A DNA stretch of 45,085 bases from an uncultured Bacteroidales bacterium (GTDB lineage: Bacteria; Bacteroidota; Bacteroidia; Bacteroidales; UBA932). Below are positions 33,376 through 41,417 of this stretch, piece by piece. The notes beneath the pieces were generated by a model. That model was not told the DNA's origin and made no database searches. It saw only the letters and a list, made by a program, of their open reading frames with translations. Within the stretch, counting starts at the first letter, position 1; every line of letters begins with the position of its first letter. The position numbers were made by a program, and so were the translations under genes. The stretch is from assembly GCA_900318955.1 (NCBI GenBank), contig ONMJ01000029.1, forward strand, positions 1 through 45,085, given 5' to 3'.

Positions 33376-34230
33376 CTATCTGATTATTTTCTTTATTCTG
33401 TTTGCATCCTCAATGAGAGACCTGATTCCTTCTTCATCAAAATCCGCGATAGCATTACGGAACTGGGTCATCTTCTCCAAATATGTATCTATAACCTGAA
33501 GTACATTGTCCCTATTCTGGGTCAGGATGGGAACCCACATGTCGGCATTCGACTTCGCCAGTCGCACCGTAGAGGAAAAACCTCCCGACGCAAGGTCGAA
33601 AATATGCTTTTCATCCTTCTCCTTATCAAGTACCGTAAGGGCCAGGGCGAAGGAAGTAACATGCGAAATATGAGAGACATAGGCAGTATGAAGGTCATGA
33701 CTCGAGGCATTCATATAGATTGGTCTCATATTGAGGACATCATACATTTCCTCTATTGTCTTCAGAGCCTTAGGAGACGACTCCTCCGGGTTTGCGAAAA
33801 TACACGCCCTGCCATCGAAAAGATTCGGCATCGCCGCCCATGGACCCGAATACTCGGTTCCCGCCATAGGATGGGTCGAAACAAACTGTCCGCGGCAAGG
33901 ATGGTAATGAGTTGCAAGAGCGATCTGCTCTTTGGTCGAACAAGTATCGATGACTATCTTTTCTTTGGCGCCAGCCGTCTGGAAGCGGTCGAGGATATCT
34001 GAAACCATCTTCACAGCCGCCCCTACGGGAACCGCAACCACCACAATATCAGCTTCTTCCACACATGTCTCATAGCTTACCACCTCGTCTACAAGGCCAA
34101 TCTTCCCGGCTGCTGAAGCATTGATGGAGTTGGACTCGACTCCTATGATCCTGTCTGCAAACCCGCGCCTTTTGAGATCAATCGCCATCGAGCCTCCGAT
34201 AAGGCCAAGGCCTATTATTCCTACTGTCAT
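33376..34230 (-). CDS. tyrA: Prephenate dehydrogenase
   Basis: A 284-residue dehydrogenase converting prephenate to 4-hydroxyphenylpyruvate in tyrosine synthesis. VGIIGLGLIGGSMAIDLKRR is the NAD(P)-binding motif, and STKEQI and THPMAGTEYSGP carry the conserved His used in prephenate decarboxylation. HDLHTAYVSHISHVTSFAL is the next family motif. No ACT domain is present, so feedback control by Tyr would be absent or weak. It is packed between the aminotransferase (1 base) and the DAHP synthase gene. Confidence 0.95.
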   Translation of the reverse strand: MTVGIIGLGLIGGSMAIDLKRRGFADRIIGVESNSINASAAGKIGLVDEVVSYETCVEEADIVVVAVPVGAAVKMVSDILDRFQTAGAKEKIVIDTCSTKEQIALATHYHPCRGQFVSTHPMAGTEYSGPWAAMPNLFDGRACIFANPEESSPKALKTIEEMYDVLNMRPIYMNASSHDLHTAYVSHISHVTSFALALTVLDKEKDEKHIFDLASGGFSSTVRLAKSNADMWVPILTQNRDNVLQVIDTYLEKMTQFRNAIADFDEEGIRSLIEDANRIKKIIR

Positions 34231-34231
34231 A

Positions 34232-35464
34232 TTACGCTAATACCTGATTTTCAATTTGTTCAAGATGACTCTTTATGAGCTCCGCCGCTTTTTCGAGTTT
34301 TGGAACGGGAGCGCAAAGGGAGGCGCGGATATAGTTCTCTCCATTATGGCCGAAGATATATCCGGGAGTGATGAATACGCCCGCCTCATGGAGAATAGCT
34401 TCGGAGAGCCTTTCCCCGGCTGTCATCGCCGTACTGCTATTCGACGAGGCGATGATCTTCTCAGGGACCTTTCCCCATACAAAGAGGCCTGCACTGGCCT
34501 TGTCATAGCGGACTCCGAGGACATCGAAGATATGCCCTGCGGCCTCGCGGCGCTTCCTATACTCCGCATTCAGCTCGGAGAACCACTCTTCCCCGCATCC
34601 AAGAGCCTCGACAGCAGCAAGTTGGAGAGGGCGGAAGATGCCGCTGTCCATCTGGCTTTTGACCTTCAGCACCTCCGAGACCATCGCCGCCTCGCCGGCG
34701 AGCATCCCTAGTCTCCATCCTGACATGTTGTGGGCCTTGCTAAGAGAGTTTAGCTCCAGGCAGCAGTCCTTCGCCCCTTCTACTTCGAGTATCGAAAGAG
34801 GGTCGTCATTGAGGATGAAACTATATGGATTATCATTGACAATCAATATCTTATGCCGTCGGCCAAAGTCAACCAGACGCTTGTAAAGCTCCCTTGTAGC
34901 CCTCCCTCCCGTAGGCATTCCGGGATAGTTGGTCCACATTAGTTTCACCCCCTCAAGATCCATTCTCTCAAGAGCGTCGAAGTCCGGTTGCCACCCGTTC
35001 TCCTCCAAAAGGTCGTAAGGGACAATTTCAGCTTCAACTATCCTTGCCGATGAAGAGTATGTCGGATAGCCGGGGTCAGGGACAAGAACCTTGTCGCCTG
35101 GATTGAGGAATGCGAGGGAAATGAGCAAAATACCCTCTTTGGAACCTGTCAGAGGCTGGATTTCCTTCGAAGGGTCGAGCTCAACCCTGTAATATCTTTT
35201 GTACCACGATGCAAAAGCCTCGCGAAGTTCCGGAATGCCCATATAGCTCTGATAGGCATGCACTCCCGGCTTGACCGCCTCCGACACAAGCTTATCTATC
35301 GCCACCTTGGGCGGCATTCCATCCGGCGCCCCTATTCCAAGATTGATTATCGGGTCGAGGCCGGCCTCTTTCCGAAGCACATTCATAGAAGCAATCTCCC
35401 TGTTTTTGCGGGAGAAGTAGTACTCTTTGACCGATTCGGTCCTCTTTGCAGGTTGAATAATCAT
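34232..35464 (-). CDS. PLP-dependent aminotransferase (class I/II, aromatic pathway)
   Basis: A 410-residue fold-type-I aminotransferase. GIGAPDGMPP and YQSYMGIPELREAFASWY match the class, LTGSKEGILLISLAFLNPGD is the cofactor phosphate region, NYPGMPTGG holds the conserved Asn, and SLSKAHNMSGWRLG holds the PLP Lys. In the operon between pheA and tyrA it most likely converts phenylpyruvate and 4-hydroxyphenylpyruvate, or the prephenate/arogenate step, to the amino acids. LL-diaminopimelate or aspartate aminotransferases have similar motifs, so the specific acceptor is inferred from position. It overlaps pheA by 4 bases. Confidence 0.88.
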   Translation of the reverse strand: MIIQPAKRTESVKEYYFSRKNREIASMNVLRKEAGLDPIINLGIGAPDGMPPKVAIDKLVSEAVKPGVHAYQSYMGIPELREAFASWYKRYYRVELDPSKEIQPLTGSKEGILLISLAFLNPGDKVLVPDPGYPTYSSSARIVEAEIVPYDLLEENGWQPDFDALERMDLEGVKLMWTNYPGMPTGGRATRELYKRLVDFGRRHKILIVNDNPYSFILNDDPLSILEVEGAKDCCLELNSLSKAHNMSGWRLGMLAGEAAMVSEVLKVKSQMDSGIFRPLQLAAVEALGCGEEWFSELNAEYRKRREAAGHIFDVLGVRYDKASAGLFVWGKVPEKIIASSNSSTAMTAGERLSEAILHEAGVFITPGYIFGHNGENYIRASLCAPVPKLEKAAELIKSHLEQIENQVLA

Positions 35465-36291
35465 ATCGCAGCTTTATATTCTCCTAAAATATTAAGGTCT
35501 TCTATTAACGGGCGGACAGCAGAAAGAGCCTGACAATAGCGGTTGTAGTCGTCAAACTTTATGTCCACATAGAAAAAGTATTGCCACTCGCGGCCGGGAA
35601 TCGGGAGCGACTGGATTCGGGTAAGGTTCATGTCATAGAACGAAAGGATAGTCAGGATATGCGCCAGCGACCCGGGTTTATGAGGAAGGGTGAAGCAAAT
35701 GGAGGCTTTATCTATGGCCGACTCCGGAAGCGTCACGGCTTCATCGAAAATGAGAAAGCGCGTGAAATTCTGCTTATATGTCTCAATGCTCTCCCTGAGA
35801 ATCTCAAGAGAATAAAGTTCGGAGGCAAGACTGGAGGCCACCGCCCCAACCCCCAAGAGCCGATTTCCGGCAATCTCCGCGGCACTTTTTGCCGTATCCT
35901 CGGACTCGACCAGAGTTATCCACGGGCACTCCCCCTGAAAGAAATCACGCGTCTGATTGATAGCCATATAATGGGTCCGGACTTCCTTAATATCCTCTAT
36001 CGACTGACCGGGAAGGGCCATAAGGTTCTGCTTAATTCGAAGATATACCTCTCCCTTTATCTTGCGGTCATACCGGCGCAAAAGCTCAAAATTATGAATA
36101 AGCCCTCCGGAAACGGTGTTTTCGATTGCCATGACGGCAGCATCGGCAGCCTCGTTTTCCAAAGCCCGATAGAGGCCTTCGAAGGTATCGCACTCGAGAA
36201 TATCCGGGACTAGACCGGATTGGGCGTAAAAAGTCCGCGCCGCCTCCTCATGGAAGCACCCCTTGTATCCCTGTATAGCTACTTTCTTCAT
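35461..36291 (-). CDS. pheA: Prephenate dehydratase with ACT domain
   Basis: A 276-residue enzyme turning prephenate into phenylpyruvate. The catalytic domain spans residues about 1-180 with VAIQGYKGCFHEEAARTFY, MAIENTVSGGLIHNFELL and a following TRDFFQGE / TRFLIFDE region. The ACT domain is at about 193-270, with KPGSLAHILTILSFYDMNLT and ESLP-type QSLPIPGREWQYFFYVD, the usual Phe-binding feedback site. No mutase domain is fused here because that lies in the DAHP synthase gene. Its ATG is only a few bases after the attenuator's T-tract, so transcription attenuation should control it directly. It overlaps the aminotransferase gene by ATGA. Confidence 0.95.
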   Translation of the reverse strand: MKKVAIQGYKGCFHEEAARTFYAQSGLVPDILECDTFEGLYRALENEAADAAVMAIENTVSGGLIHNFELLRRYDRKIKGEVYLRIKQNLMALPGQSIEDIKEVRTHYMAINQTRDFFQGECPWITLVESEDTAKSAAEIAGNRLLGVGAVASSLASELYSLEILRESIETYKQNFTRFLIFDEAVTLPESAIDKASICFTLPHKPGSLAHILTILSFYDMNLTRIQSLPIPGREWQYFFYVDIKFDDYNRYCQALSAVRPLIEDLNILGEYKAAI

Positions 36292-36294
36292 AAT

Positions 36295-36324
36295 AAAACA
36301 AAAGCCGCCCGCATCCCGGACAGC
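36295..36324 (-). terminator. Attenuator terminator of the aromatic operon
   Basis: Read on the minus strand, GCTGTCCG pairs with CGGGCGGC (two G-U pairs) around a GGATG loop, then TTTTGTTTT follows. It ends 3 bases before the pheA ATG. The 5' arm overlaps the antiterminator arm GTCCGGG, so the two structures exclude each other. Confidence 0.8.
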
Positions 36325-36360
36325 CTCATAAAAATACTCTATGACAGTACGACGTCCGGG
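36315..36360 (-). promoter_or_regulatory. Antiterminator hairpin (2:3) of the pheA attenuator
   Basis: On the minus strand CCCGGAC (36354-36360) pairs with GTCCGGG (36315-36321), with TCATA/TATGA strengthening the stem. The 3' arm takes up the 5' arm of the terminator hairpin. Region 2 directly adjoins the leader-peptide hairpin, as in the classic enteric attenuators. Confidence 0.7.
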
Positions 36361-36383
36361 CTATTATCTTGTAGGATAATAGC
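36360..36383 (-). promoter_or_regulatory. Leader-peptide hairpin (1:2) of the pheA attenuator
   Basis: GCTATTATC (36375-36383) and GATAATAGC (36360-36368) pair perfectly over 9 bases on the minus strand. The 5' arm contains the paired Tyr codons TAT TAT and the 3' arm contains the leader stop codon TAA. A ribosome stalled at Tyr codons would cover arm 1 and free arm 2; one at the stop would cover arm 2. Confidence 0.75.
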
Positions 36384-36420
36384 TATCATAAGCGGATGCG
36401 TAAAATCGGTTGTTCATCAT
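36364..36420 (-). CDS. Phe/Tyr-rich leader peptide of pheA attenuator
   Basis: An 18-residue ORF, MMNNRFYASAYDSYYPTR, that contains one Phe and four Tyr, two of them adjacent (the first Met could also be the second ATG). Such enrichment in a tiny peptide placed between a promoter-like -7 box and three mutually exclusive hairpins is typical of amino-acid attenuation leaders (compare pheL). Its last codons and stop lie in the 1:2 hairpin. Its role should be sensing charged tRNA-Tyr and perhaps tRNA-Phe, controlling the four-gene operon. It is too short for ordinary gene finders. Confidence 0.8.
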   Translation of the reverse strand: MMNNRFYASAYDSYYPTR

Positions 36421-36435
36421 AAACTATTCTAATGA

Positions 36436-36443
36436 CAAATATA
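36436..36443 (-). promoter_or_regulatory. -7 promoter box upstream of the pheA leader
   Basis: The minus strand reads TATATTTG, an exact TAnnTTTG match, 16 bases before the leader peptide ATG. No clear TTTG is seen at -33. Confidence 0.45.
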
Positions 36444-36736
36444 ATAATTTTTTCTTTTCTGATACTACTGACTCTGTTTTTCATGGGCAGCGAAAAAAAA
36501 TTATAAGTAACGATTCTGAATCATATATGTGATTAAAAAATGAAAGTGAGATCGCAAAACAATCTACAAATATCAAACTGGAAAGGGCCCGATAATTAAC
36601 GATAATCACCTAACTATCAGTTACTTGTAAATTAAATTTCGCCCTAAAAATTTTGATAATAAAAATTTTTATTTTAAGTTCGCCTCTAATATTAGTGGCC
36701 ACAGTACGGCCTGGCAAAAGTAAAAAGTAGTGTATT
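36444..36736. other. A+T-rich intergenic region between divergent operons
   Basis: This stretch lies between the pheA leader and the 58-residue ORF. It is very A+T-rich (runs such as AAAAATTTTGATAATAAAAA). I see no convincing gene, RNA or full promoter in it. A minus-strand ORF at 36610-36834 has no features of a real protein. Confidence 0.5.
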
Positions 36737-36913
36737 ATGAAGGAAAGACGGATGACCCTGTTATTGTATGAAGCTCCTCTTGCGGAGACCATCACTATCA
36801 AAATTGAAAGCTCAATCTTGTCGGGAAATGACATTGAACCCAGCCCCGGAATCCAGGGACCGAATCTCTCAAGGCGAAGAAGAGAAGATGATGATTTCGA
36901 TTATGATTATTAA
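36737..36913 (+). CDS. 58-residue small protein upstream of surface genes
   Basis: A small ORF, ATG at 36737 to TAA at 36911-36913. It opens MKERRMTLLLYEAPLAETIT, followed by IKIESSILSGND and a Pro/Gly-rich middle, then a basic RRRR and an acidic tail DDDFDYDY. Small proteins with a YEAPxxE-hydrophobic core and a glycine-aspartate-rich tail are recurrent in front of surface-protein genes in Bacteroidota, so I take this as real. It has no signal peptide or membrane span. It lies 12 bases before the fimbrillin-like gene and is probably the first gene of that operon. Its function is not known. Confidence 0.6.
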   Translation: MKERRMTLLLYEAPLAETITIKIESSILSGNDIEPSPGIQGPNLSRRRREDDDFDYDY

Positions 36914-36925
36914 ATCCCCTCTCTT

Positions 36926-38671
36926 ATGAAAAAATTCAATATTATCATAGCGGCCTTATTATGCCTCGGCGCCGCATCATGCCAGATAAGGGAGCAGGCA
37001 GACCCTTCAGAAAAAAACGATCCGACAAAGATTACCGTCCATTTTGTTTCCAACCAGCTGCCGACCAAAACGGCCTTTTCCGATGCCGTGGATGATGGAA
37101 ACGGCTCTCTTTCGTTCCCGACCCTCTGGACAGGAAATGAAACTTATGTCGGAGTCTCGCTAAACCTCGAGCAGCAGATTGAAGCGGCAGTGACTCCTGA
37201 TGATAATAAAAAGGGAGCATCTTTTTCTGCTGAATATGATTACTCGGTAGAAAACGATTATGATGACTTCACTTTCTATGTAGTAAGCCCATCTTCAGCA
37301 CTCTCCCGCCCCAGCCCCAGCCGCGGAGCCCTCACGGTAACTATTCCAACCTGTCAGACTCCTCTTTCCACTTCTGTGGACGAGGCCGCTCAGATTCTCT
37401 TTGCAAAGTCGGAGACAACTACGGCAATCAAGCAGGAGATCAATGTCCATTTCAAGCATCTTACCGCTTATGGAAAACTTGCCCTCACAAACCTGTCGGT
37501 CCCTTCCGGAGCGACTGTTTCTTCCGTTTGCCTTACGGCGGGAAAGCAGTGGGCAGGCGACTTTTATTACAATATATCTGACGGCTCTCTTGACGGCAAG
37601 GACGGTTCATACACCATCCAAGTCAACAATCCAAACATTGACGCGGTGTGGTTTGCATGCGCCCCAACGGACCTGAAGGGCAGTTCGCTCAGAATCCTTG
37701 TCAATTTCTCCGACGGCTCCGCCAAACAGAGAACAATCGATCTAAGCGGAATAAACCTGTATTTCGAAGCCGGCAGCGTAACCCTCTTTTCCGCTAATAT
37801 GGCCTCTGCCGAAGATGTCGCTCTATCCTCGACCGAAGAAGAAGTCGTATTCGAACTCGTAACTTCCCTTAGCAGTCTCTCAAACGGAGATGAGGTCATC
37901 ATAGTAAACAGCAATTCTTCACCGACTTACGCAATGGGAGGAACGGCTAGCGGCACCTCCGGCATAAATGCAATCGCAAAGGATTCCGGCTTCACCTATT
38001 CAAGCGAAGACGGTTATATAAGACTTCCCGGGAACTCAAATGTCGGAGTATGGACAATAACCAATAAGTCCACTAGCGGAAGCAGCACGACAATGCAGTT
38101 CAAAAGCGGCAGCTCATATATTTATCAGAACTCTTCTTCTAGGTATCTGACCATAGGATCGAGCGCAACGTCTTGGGCTGTAGCTTTTTCTTCTTCAGGA
38201 GCACGGGTATATTATAGAAGCGGCAGCTCTTCGTATAGTATTTATTATAGTAACAACTATTTCAAATCGGGAACAAGTACTTCATACTGCGCTATTTATA
38301 AGAAAACGACCGTTTCGACAGAGCATACATTGAATCCGGAAGAAGAGGCCATCCTCAACTATGAGACATACGGCGCATATTTTACTGACAATCCGCTCAT
38401 CTATAGCGCTACTTCCGATCAGCTTTCAAGGGAATACCTCTCTGACGGCACCGTGACATTCACGATTGTGGATGCTGCGAACGAGGCCTATGTAGAATTC
38501 TCCGGCATCCCTGCGAATGCGGCCTACTTGGACTCATTCAACCTTAAACTCATCTATAGAGTCCAACTTGTCAATAAGATAGAATCCACATTCCCGGTTA
38601 CGGTAGTAAAGGAAGACGGTGCCAAACTATGGCTTACAGACGGCACAAATGCGTTCATAGTTAAAAGGTAG
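36926..38671 (+). CDS. Fimbrillin-like surface lipoprotein
   Basis: A 581-residue exported lipoprotein with signal MKKFNIIIAALLCLGAASC. The first 300 residues have the fimbrillin-family pattern: an early TKTAFSDAVDDGNGSLSFP segment, a W-x-x-GNETYVGVSL block, and HFKHLTAYGKLALTNLSVPS, typical of Mfa/FimA-like pilins and related DUF families. Residues about 300-480 form a Ser/Gly/Tyr-rich low-complexity region (SGSSTTMQFKSGSSYIYQNS), followed by a short beta-rich tail. It may be an adhesin, stalk or cell-surface protein. It sits between the 58-residue ORF (12 bases) and the M6 protease (6 bases), in one operon. Confidence 0.7.
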   Translation: MKKFNIIIAALLCLGAASCQIREQADPSEKNDPTKITVHFVSNQLPTKTAFSDAVDDGNGSLSFPTLWTGNETYVGVSLNLEQQIEAAVTPDDNKKGASFSAEYDYSVENDYDDFTFYVVSPSSALSRPSPSRGALTVTIPTCQTPLSTSVDEAAQILFAKSETTTAIKQEINVHFKHLTAYGKLALTNLSVPSGATVSSVCLTAGKQWAGDFYYNISDGSLDGKDGSYTIQVNNPNIDAVWFACAPTDLKGSSLRILVNFSDGSAKQRTIDLSGINLYFEAGSVTLFSANMASAEDVALSSTEEEVVFELVTSLSSLSNGDEVIIVNSNSSPTYAMGGTASGTSGINAIAKDSGFTYSSEDGYIRLPGNSNVGVWTITNKSTSGSSTTMQFKSGSSYIYQNSSSRYLTIGSSATSWAVAFSSSGARVYYRSGSSSYSIYYSNNYFKSGTSTSYCAIYKKTTVSTEHTLNPEEEAILNYETYGAYFTDNPLIYSATSDQLSREYLSDGTVTFTIVDAANEAYVEFSGIPANAAYLDSFNLKLIYRVQLVNKIESTFPVTVVKEDGAKLWLTDGTNAFIVKR

Positions 38672-38677
38672 AGAGAT

Positions 38678-41365
38678 ATGAGAAGATATATAATCACTTG
38701 CGCACTTGCACTGCTCGGTGCAACCGCGACCATATTCGCAATTCCTGCCAAGCCGGGAAAAATCATAAAGACACAGCCCGACGGGAGTAAGGTGGAGGTA
38801 GAGCTCCATGGAGACGAATTCCGCCATTGGATGACCTCCGGAGGTAATATAGTCAAACAGGACAAGGACGGATTTATTGTACCTTCGTCGACCTATGAAA
38901 TAAAGGTTCATATGGGAGGAGGCGAGAAAGTCAATGCCGACCGTATGATGAATCTTGAAAGGACGAGGAACTGGTCCAAGCCCGCAACAAGGGCGTCTGG
39001 CACCGACCTTCACTTCCCTCTTATTCTCGTACAGTTCTCCGATTTGAACTTTACTGTTGGAGATACGGAAGAAGCTGTATATCAGGCTTTTTACAACCTT
39101 GCAAACCAGCAGGGGTATTCAGAAAACGGAGCTACCGGAAGTATCCGCGACTTTTATATTGACAACTCTTTAAACCAGCTGAGCTTTTATTTCGATGTTT
39201 TCGGACCGGTAACAGTATCAAAGTCATATAGTTACTACGGGACCGAAAACAGTAACAACAACGAGCCTGCTCCGGAGGCCCTGTATGAAGCGCTCCAGAA
39301 GGTTCTGTCTCAGCAGAAAGCTGCCGGTAACAGTGACCCCTTCGCAAAATACGACAATGACGGTGACGGAGTTGTCGATGCCATCCTGATGTATTATGCC
39401 GGCTATAACGAAGCCGAAGGAGGAGATGAAAACACTATCTATCCTCATGAGTGGGGACTCTCTTCATGGGACTATTTTGAAAACACAAACTACTCGACCA
39501 CTAAGTTCGGATCAGTGAAATTCAACACCTATTCCTGTACTTCTGAATTCAAGGGATATACCGGCGGGGAAATGTGCGGAATTGGGACCGCTTGCCATGA
39601 GTTCGGGCATGCACTCGGACTTCCGGATTTCTATGATACGACTTATAATGAATACAACGACGGTTATGCGGGAGGATTGTATGAATACAGCACCATGTGC
39701 GCAGGATCATATAACAACGAAGGACGCACTCCCCCGTATTTCACTGTGGAAGAGAGAATCCTTATGGGTTGGATGTCAGGATATAAGACAATGCCGACCT
39801 CCGGAGAGATTTCTCTCAATCCGGTCAATGAGAACTTTGGATATAAAGAGGCCACTTCCACCTCCAACGAGTATTTCGCCTTTGAATGCCGTTCCGGTCA
39901 AGGTTGGGACGCTTATGTCCCTGCCGGCCTCATAGTATACCATGTCGACAAGTCCTCAAACACGGTGACATACAACGGCTCCGGCAGTTCTTCAACAAGG
40001 ACAGCAAGCACCCTTTGGTCGTCATACAAGCAGTATATCAACGCTTCCGGAACCCATCCATGCTACTATGTCGTCCCAGCGGCAGACCAGAGTAATCTGT
40101 TATTCAACGGAGGCGTCACCAATGCAAAAATGCCGTTCCCGGGGGCTGGCGGAGTCACATTCTATAAATGGCAGGGTTGGTCTTCCAGCAATAAACAAAG
40201 CGACGTTTTCTACGACATTTCATTCAATAGCTCGACAGGGAAGGTCACAATGTATCGCGGGACTTCCCATACCGGTCTTTCCGGAATCGTGACGACAACT
40301 GACGGAGTCCCTATCCCCGGGGCTAAAGTGAGCCTTTACGCTTCTTACTCAAAAGCTACTACCAATAAGTCCATAGCGACAAAAACCTCCGGACCTAAAA
40401 AGATATCAGGAGCTGTAGGCCAGCCTATTATCAGCACCATCACAGGTACAGACGGGACTTATTCATTCAATCTTGAGAGTCTGAATGAATCTATCGTCTA
40501 TCTTGTTGTCAACGCCCCGAAGTTTGTTGAAAAATCCGAAACCGTTTCCCTTTCCTCCGGAGAACTTCTGACCAGGAATGTAGTCGTCCGCGGAGTTGGC
40601 GAACCCATCAATTACACCCTGCACAAATTCGCCCCTGACTTCTCGAATCTATATAGTATCGGTGCCGGACAGGCCAATTCCAGCATAATGGTCTCTGCCA
40701 AAATATCTTCCGAGGAGCTCTCGGATTATGTCGGCAGACAGATTCTCGGAGTAGGCTTCGCATACGCCTCGGAAACGGTTTCGGCGGCTTACGGAATTGT
40801 GGATTTCGCTCCGGCAGGTGGATCTACGTATACCAGAAAAGCTACTGTCAAGGTCGATTCACCGGCGGAATATTCATGGGCTACTTCCAATATGATCAGC
40901 AATAACATCTTTGTAGAACCGGATACAGACATCTATTTCGGTTATGCACTGAACTCCCCAAGCGATCCTTATCCGATTCTTTTCGAAGACTACGAGGTAG
41001 ATAAAGGAGGAATGTATGTCGCCTCTTATAGCACTTCGTCAACCGCCTCATGGACAGATTATTCCGATTATGGCAACATCCTCGCATTCCTATTCCTGGA
41101 CGATTCGTCTTACCTTGACTACAATCATATCTCGGATCCTAATCTTGGGAAGTACTCCATTGGTGAAACTCTCGACCTGAGTCTTATTGAAGTTTCGGGC
41201 GATAGAAAGCCCGGTTCTGCGATAAGCTGGTTCTTCGATGACGAGCCTGTAGGAGGAAGCTCTATCACATTCACGAAGGGAGGCCTCCATACTATCGGCG
41301 CCAAATTTACAACGACGGCGGGAAATGCCAAGATAATAGAGCTTGAAATCTTGGTTGAAGACTAG
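38678..41365 (+). CDS. M6-family secreted metalloprotease
   Basis: An 895-residue secreted protease. The signal is MRRYIITCALALLGATATIFA. The M6 (immune-inhibitor-A-like) domain has CHEFGHALGLPDFYD at about residue 306: HExxH and the downstream GLPD give the zinc site. YDNDGDGVVDAIL is the Ca-binding-like loop of this family. After about residue 520 comes a CarboxypepD_reg-like domain (GLSGIVTTTDGVPIPGAKVSL), then beta-sandwich tail segments. It has no type IX secretion tail that I can see. M6 enzymes often digest extracellular host or dietary proteins. It is directly downstream of the fimbrillin-like gene and is followed by a hairpin with T-tract. Confidence 0.92.
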   Translation: MRRYIITCALALLGATATIFAIPAKPGKIIKTQPDGSKVEVELHGDEFRHWMTSGGNIVKQDKDGFIVPSSTYEIKVHMGGGEKVNADRMMNLERTRNWSKPATRASGTDLHFPLILVQFSDLNFTVGDTEEAVYQAFYNLANQQGYSENGATGSIRDFYIDNSLNQLSFYFDVFGPVTVSKSYSYYGTENSNNNEPAPEALYEALQKVLSQQKAAGNSDPFAKYDNDGDGVVDAILMYYAGYNEAEGGDENTIYPHEWGLSSWDYFENTNYSTTKFGSVKFNTYSCTSEFKGYTGGEMCGIGTACHEFGHALGLPDFYDTTYNEYNDGYAGGLYEYSTMCAGSYNNEGRTPPYFTVEERILMGWMSGYKTMPTSGEISLNPVNENFGYKEATSTSNEYFAFECRSGQGWDAYVPAGLIVYHVDKSSNTVTYNGSGSSSTRTASTLWSSYKQYINASGTHPCYYVVPAADQSNLLFNGGVTNAKMPFPGAGGVTFYKWQGWSSSNKQSDVFYDISFNSSTGKVTMYRGTSHTGLSGIVTTTDGVPIPGAKVSLYASYSKATTNKSIATKTSGPKKISGAVGQPIISTITGTDGTYSFNLESLNESIVYLVVNAPKFVEKSETVSLSSGELLTRNVVVRGVGEPINYTLHKFAPDFSNLYSIGAGQANSSIMVSAKISSEELSDYVGRQILGVGFAYASETVSAAYGIVDFAPAGGSTYTRKATVKVDSPAEYSWATSNMISNNIFVEPDTDIYFGYALNSPSDPYPILFEDYEVDKGGMYVASYSTSSTASWTDYSDYGNILAFLFLDDSSYLDYNHISDPNLGKYSIGETLDLSLIEVSGDRKPGSAISWFFDDEPVGGSSITFTKGGLHTIGAKFTTTAGNAKIIELEILVED

Positions 41366-41376
41366 AGAATCTGAAG

Positions 41377-41417
41377 AAAATCCGTATATTTACAAAATTA
41401 GATATACGGATTTTTTT
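41377..41417 (+). terminator. Hairpin with T-tract between protease and DUF1460 genes
   Basis: AAAATCCGTATAT (41377-41389) and ATATACGGATTTT (41402-41414) are perfect 13-bp arms followed by T residues up to the ATG of the next gene at 41418. It looks like an intrinsic terminator for the protease operon, but lies right on the next start codon. Confidence 0.65.

Noticed and set aside
36610-36834. 74-residue minus-strand ORF
   Set aside because: It lies in A+T-rich DNA and opposite the 58-residue ORF, which has better support.
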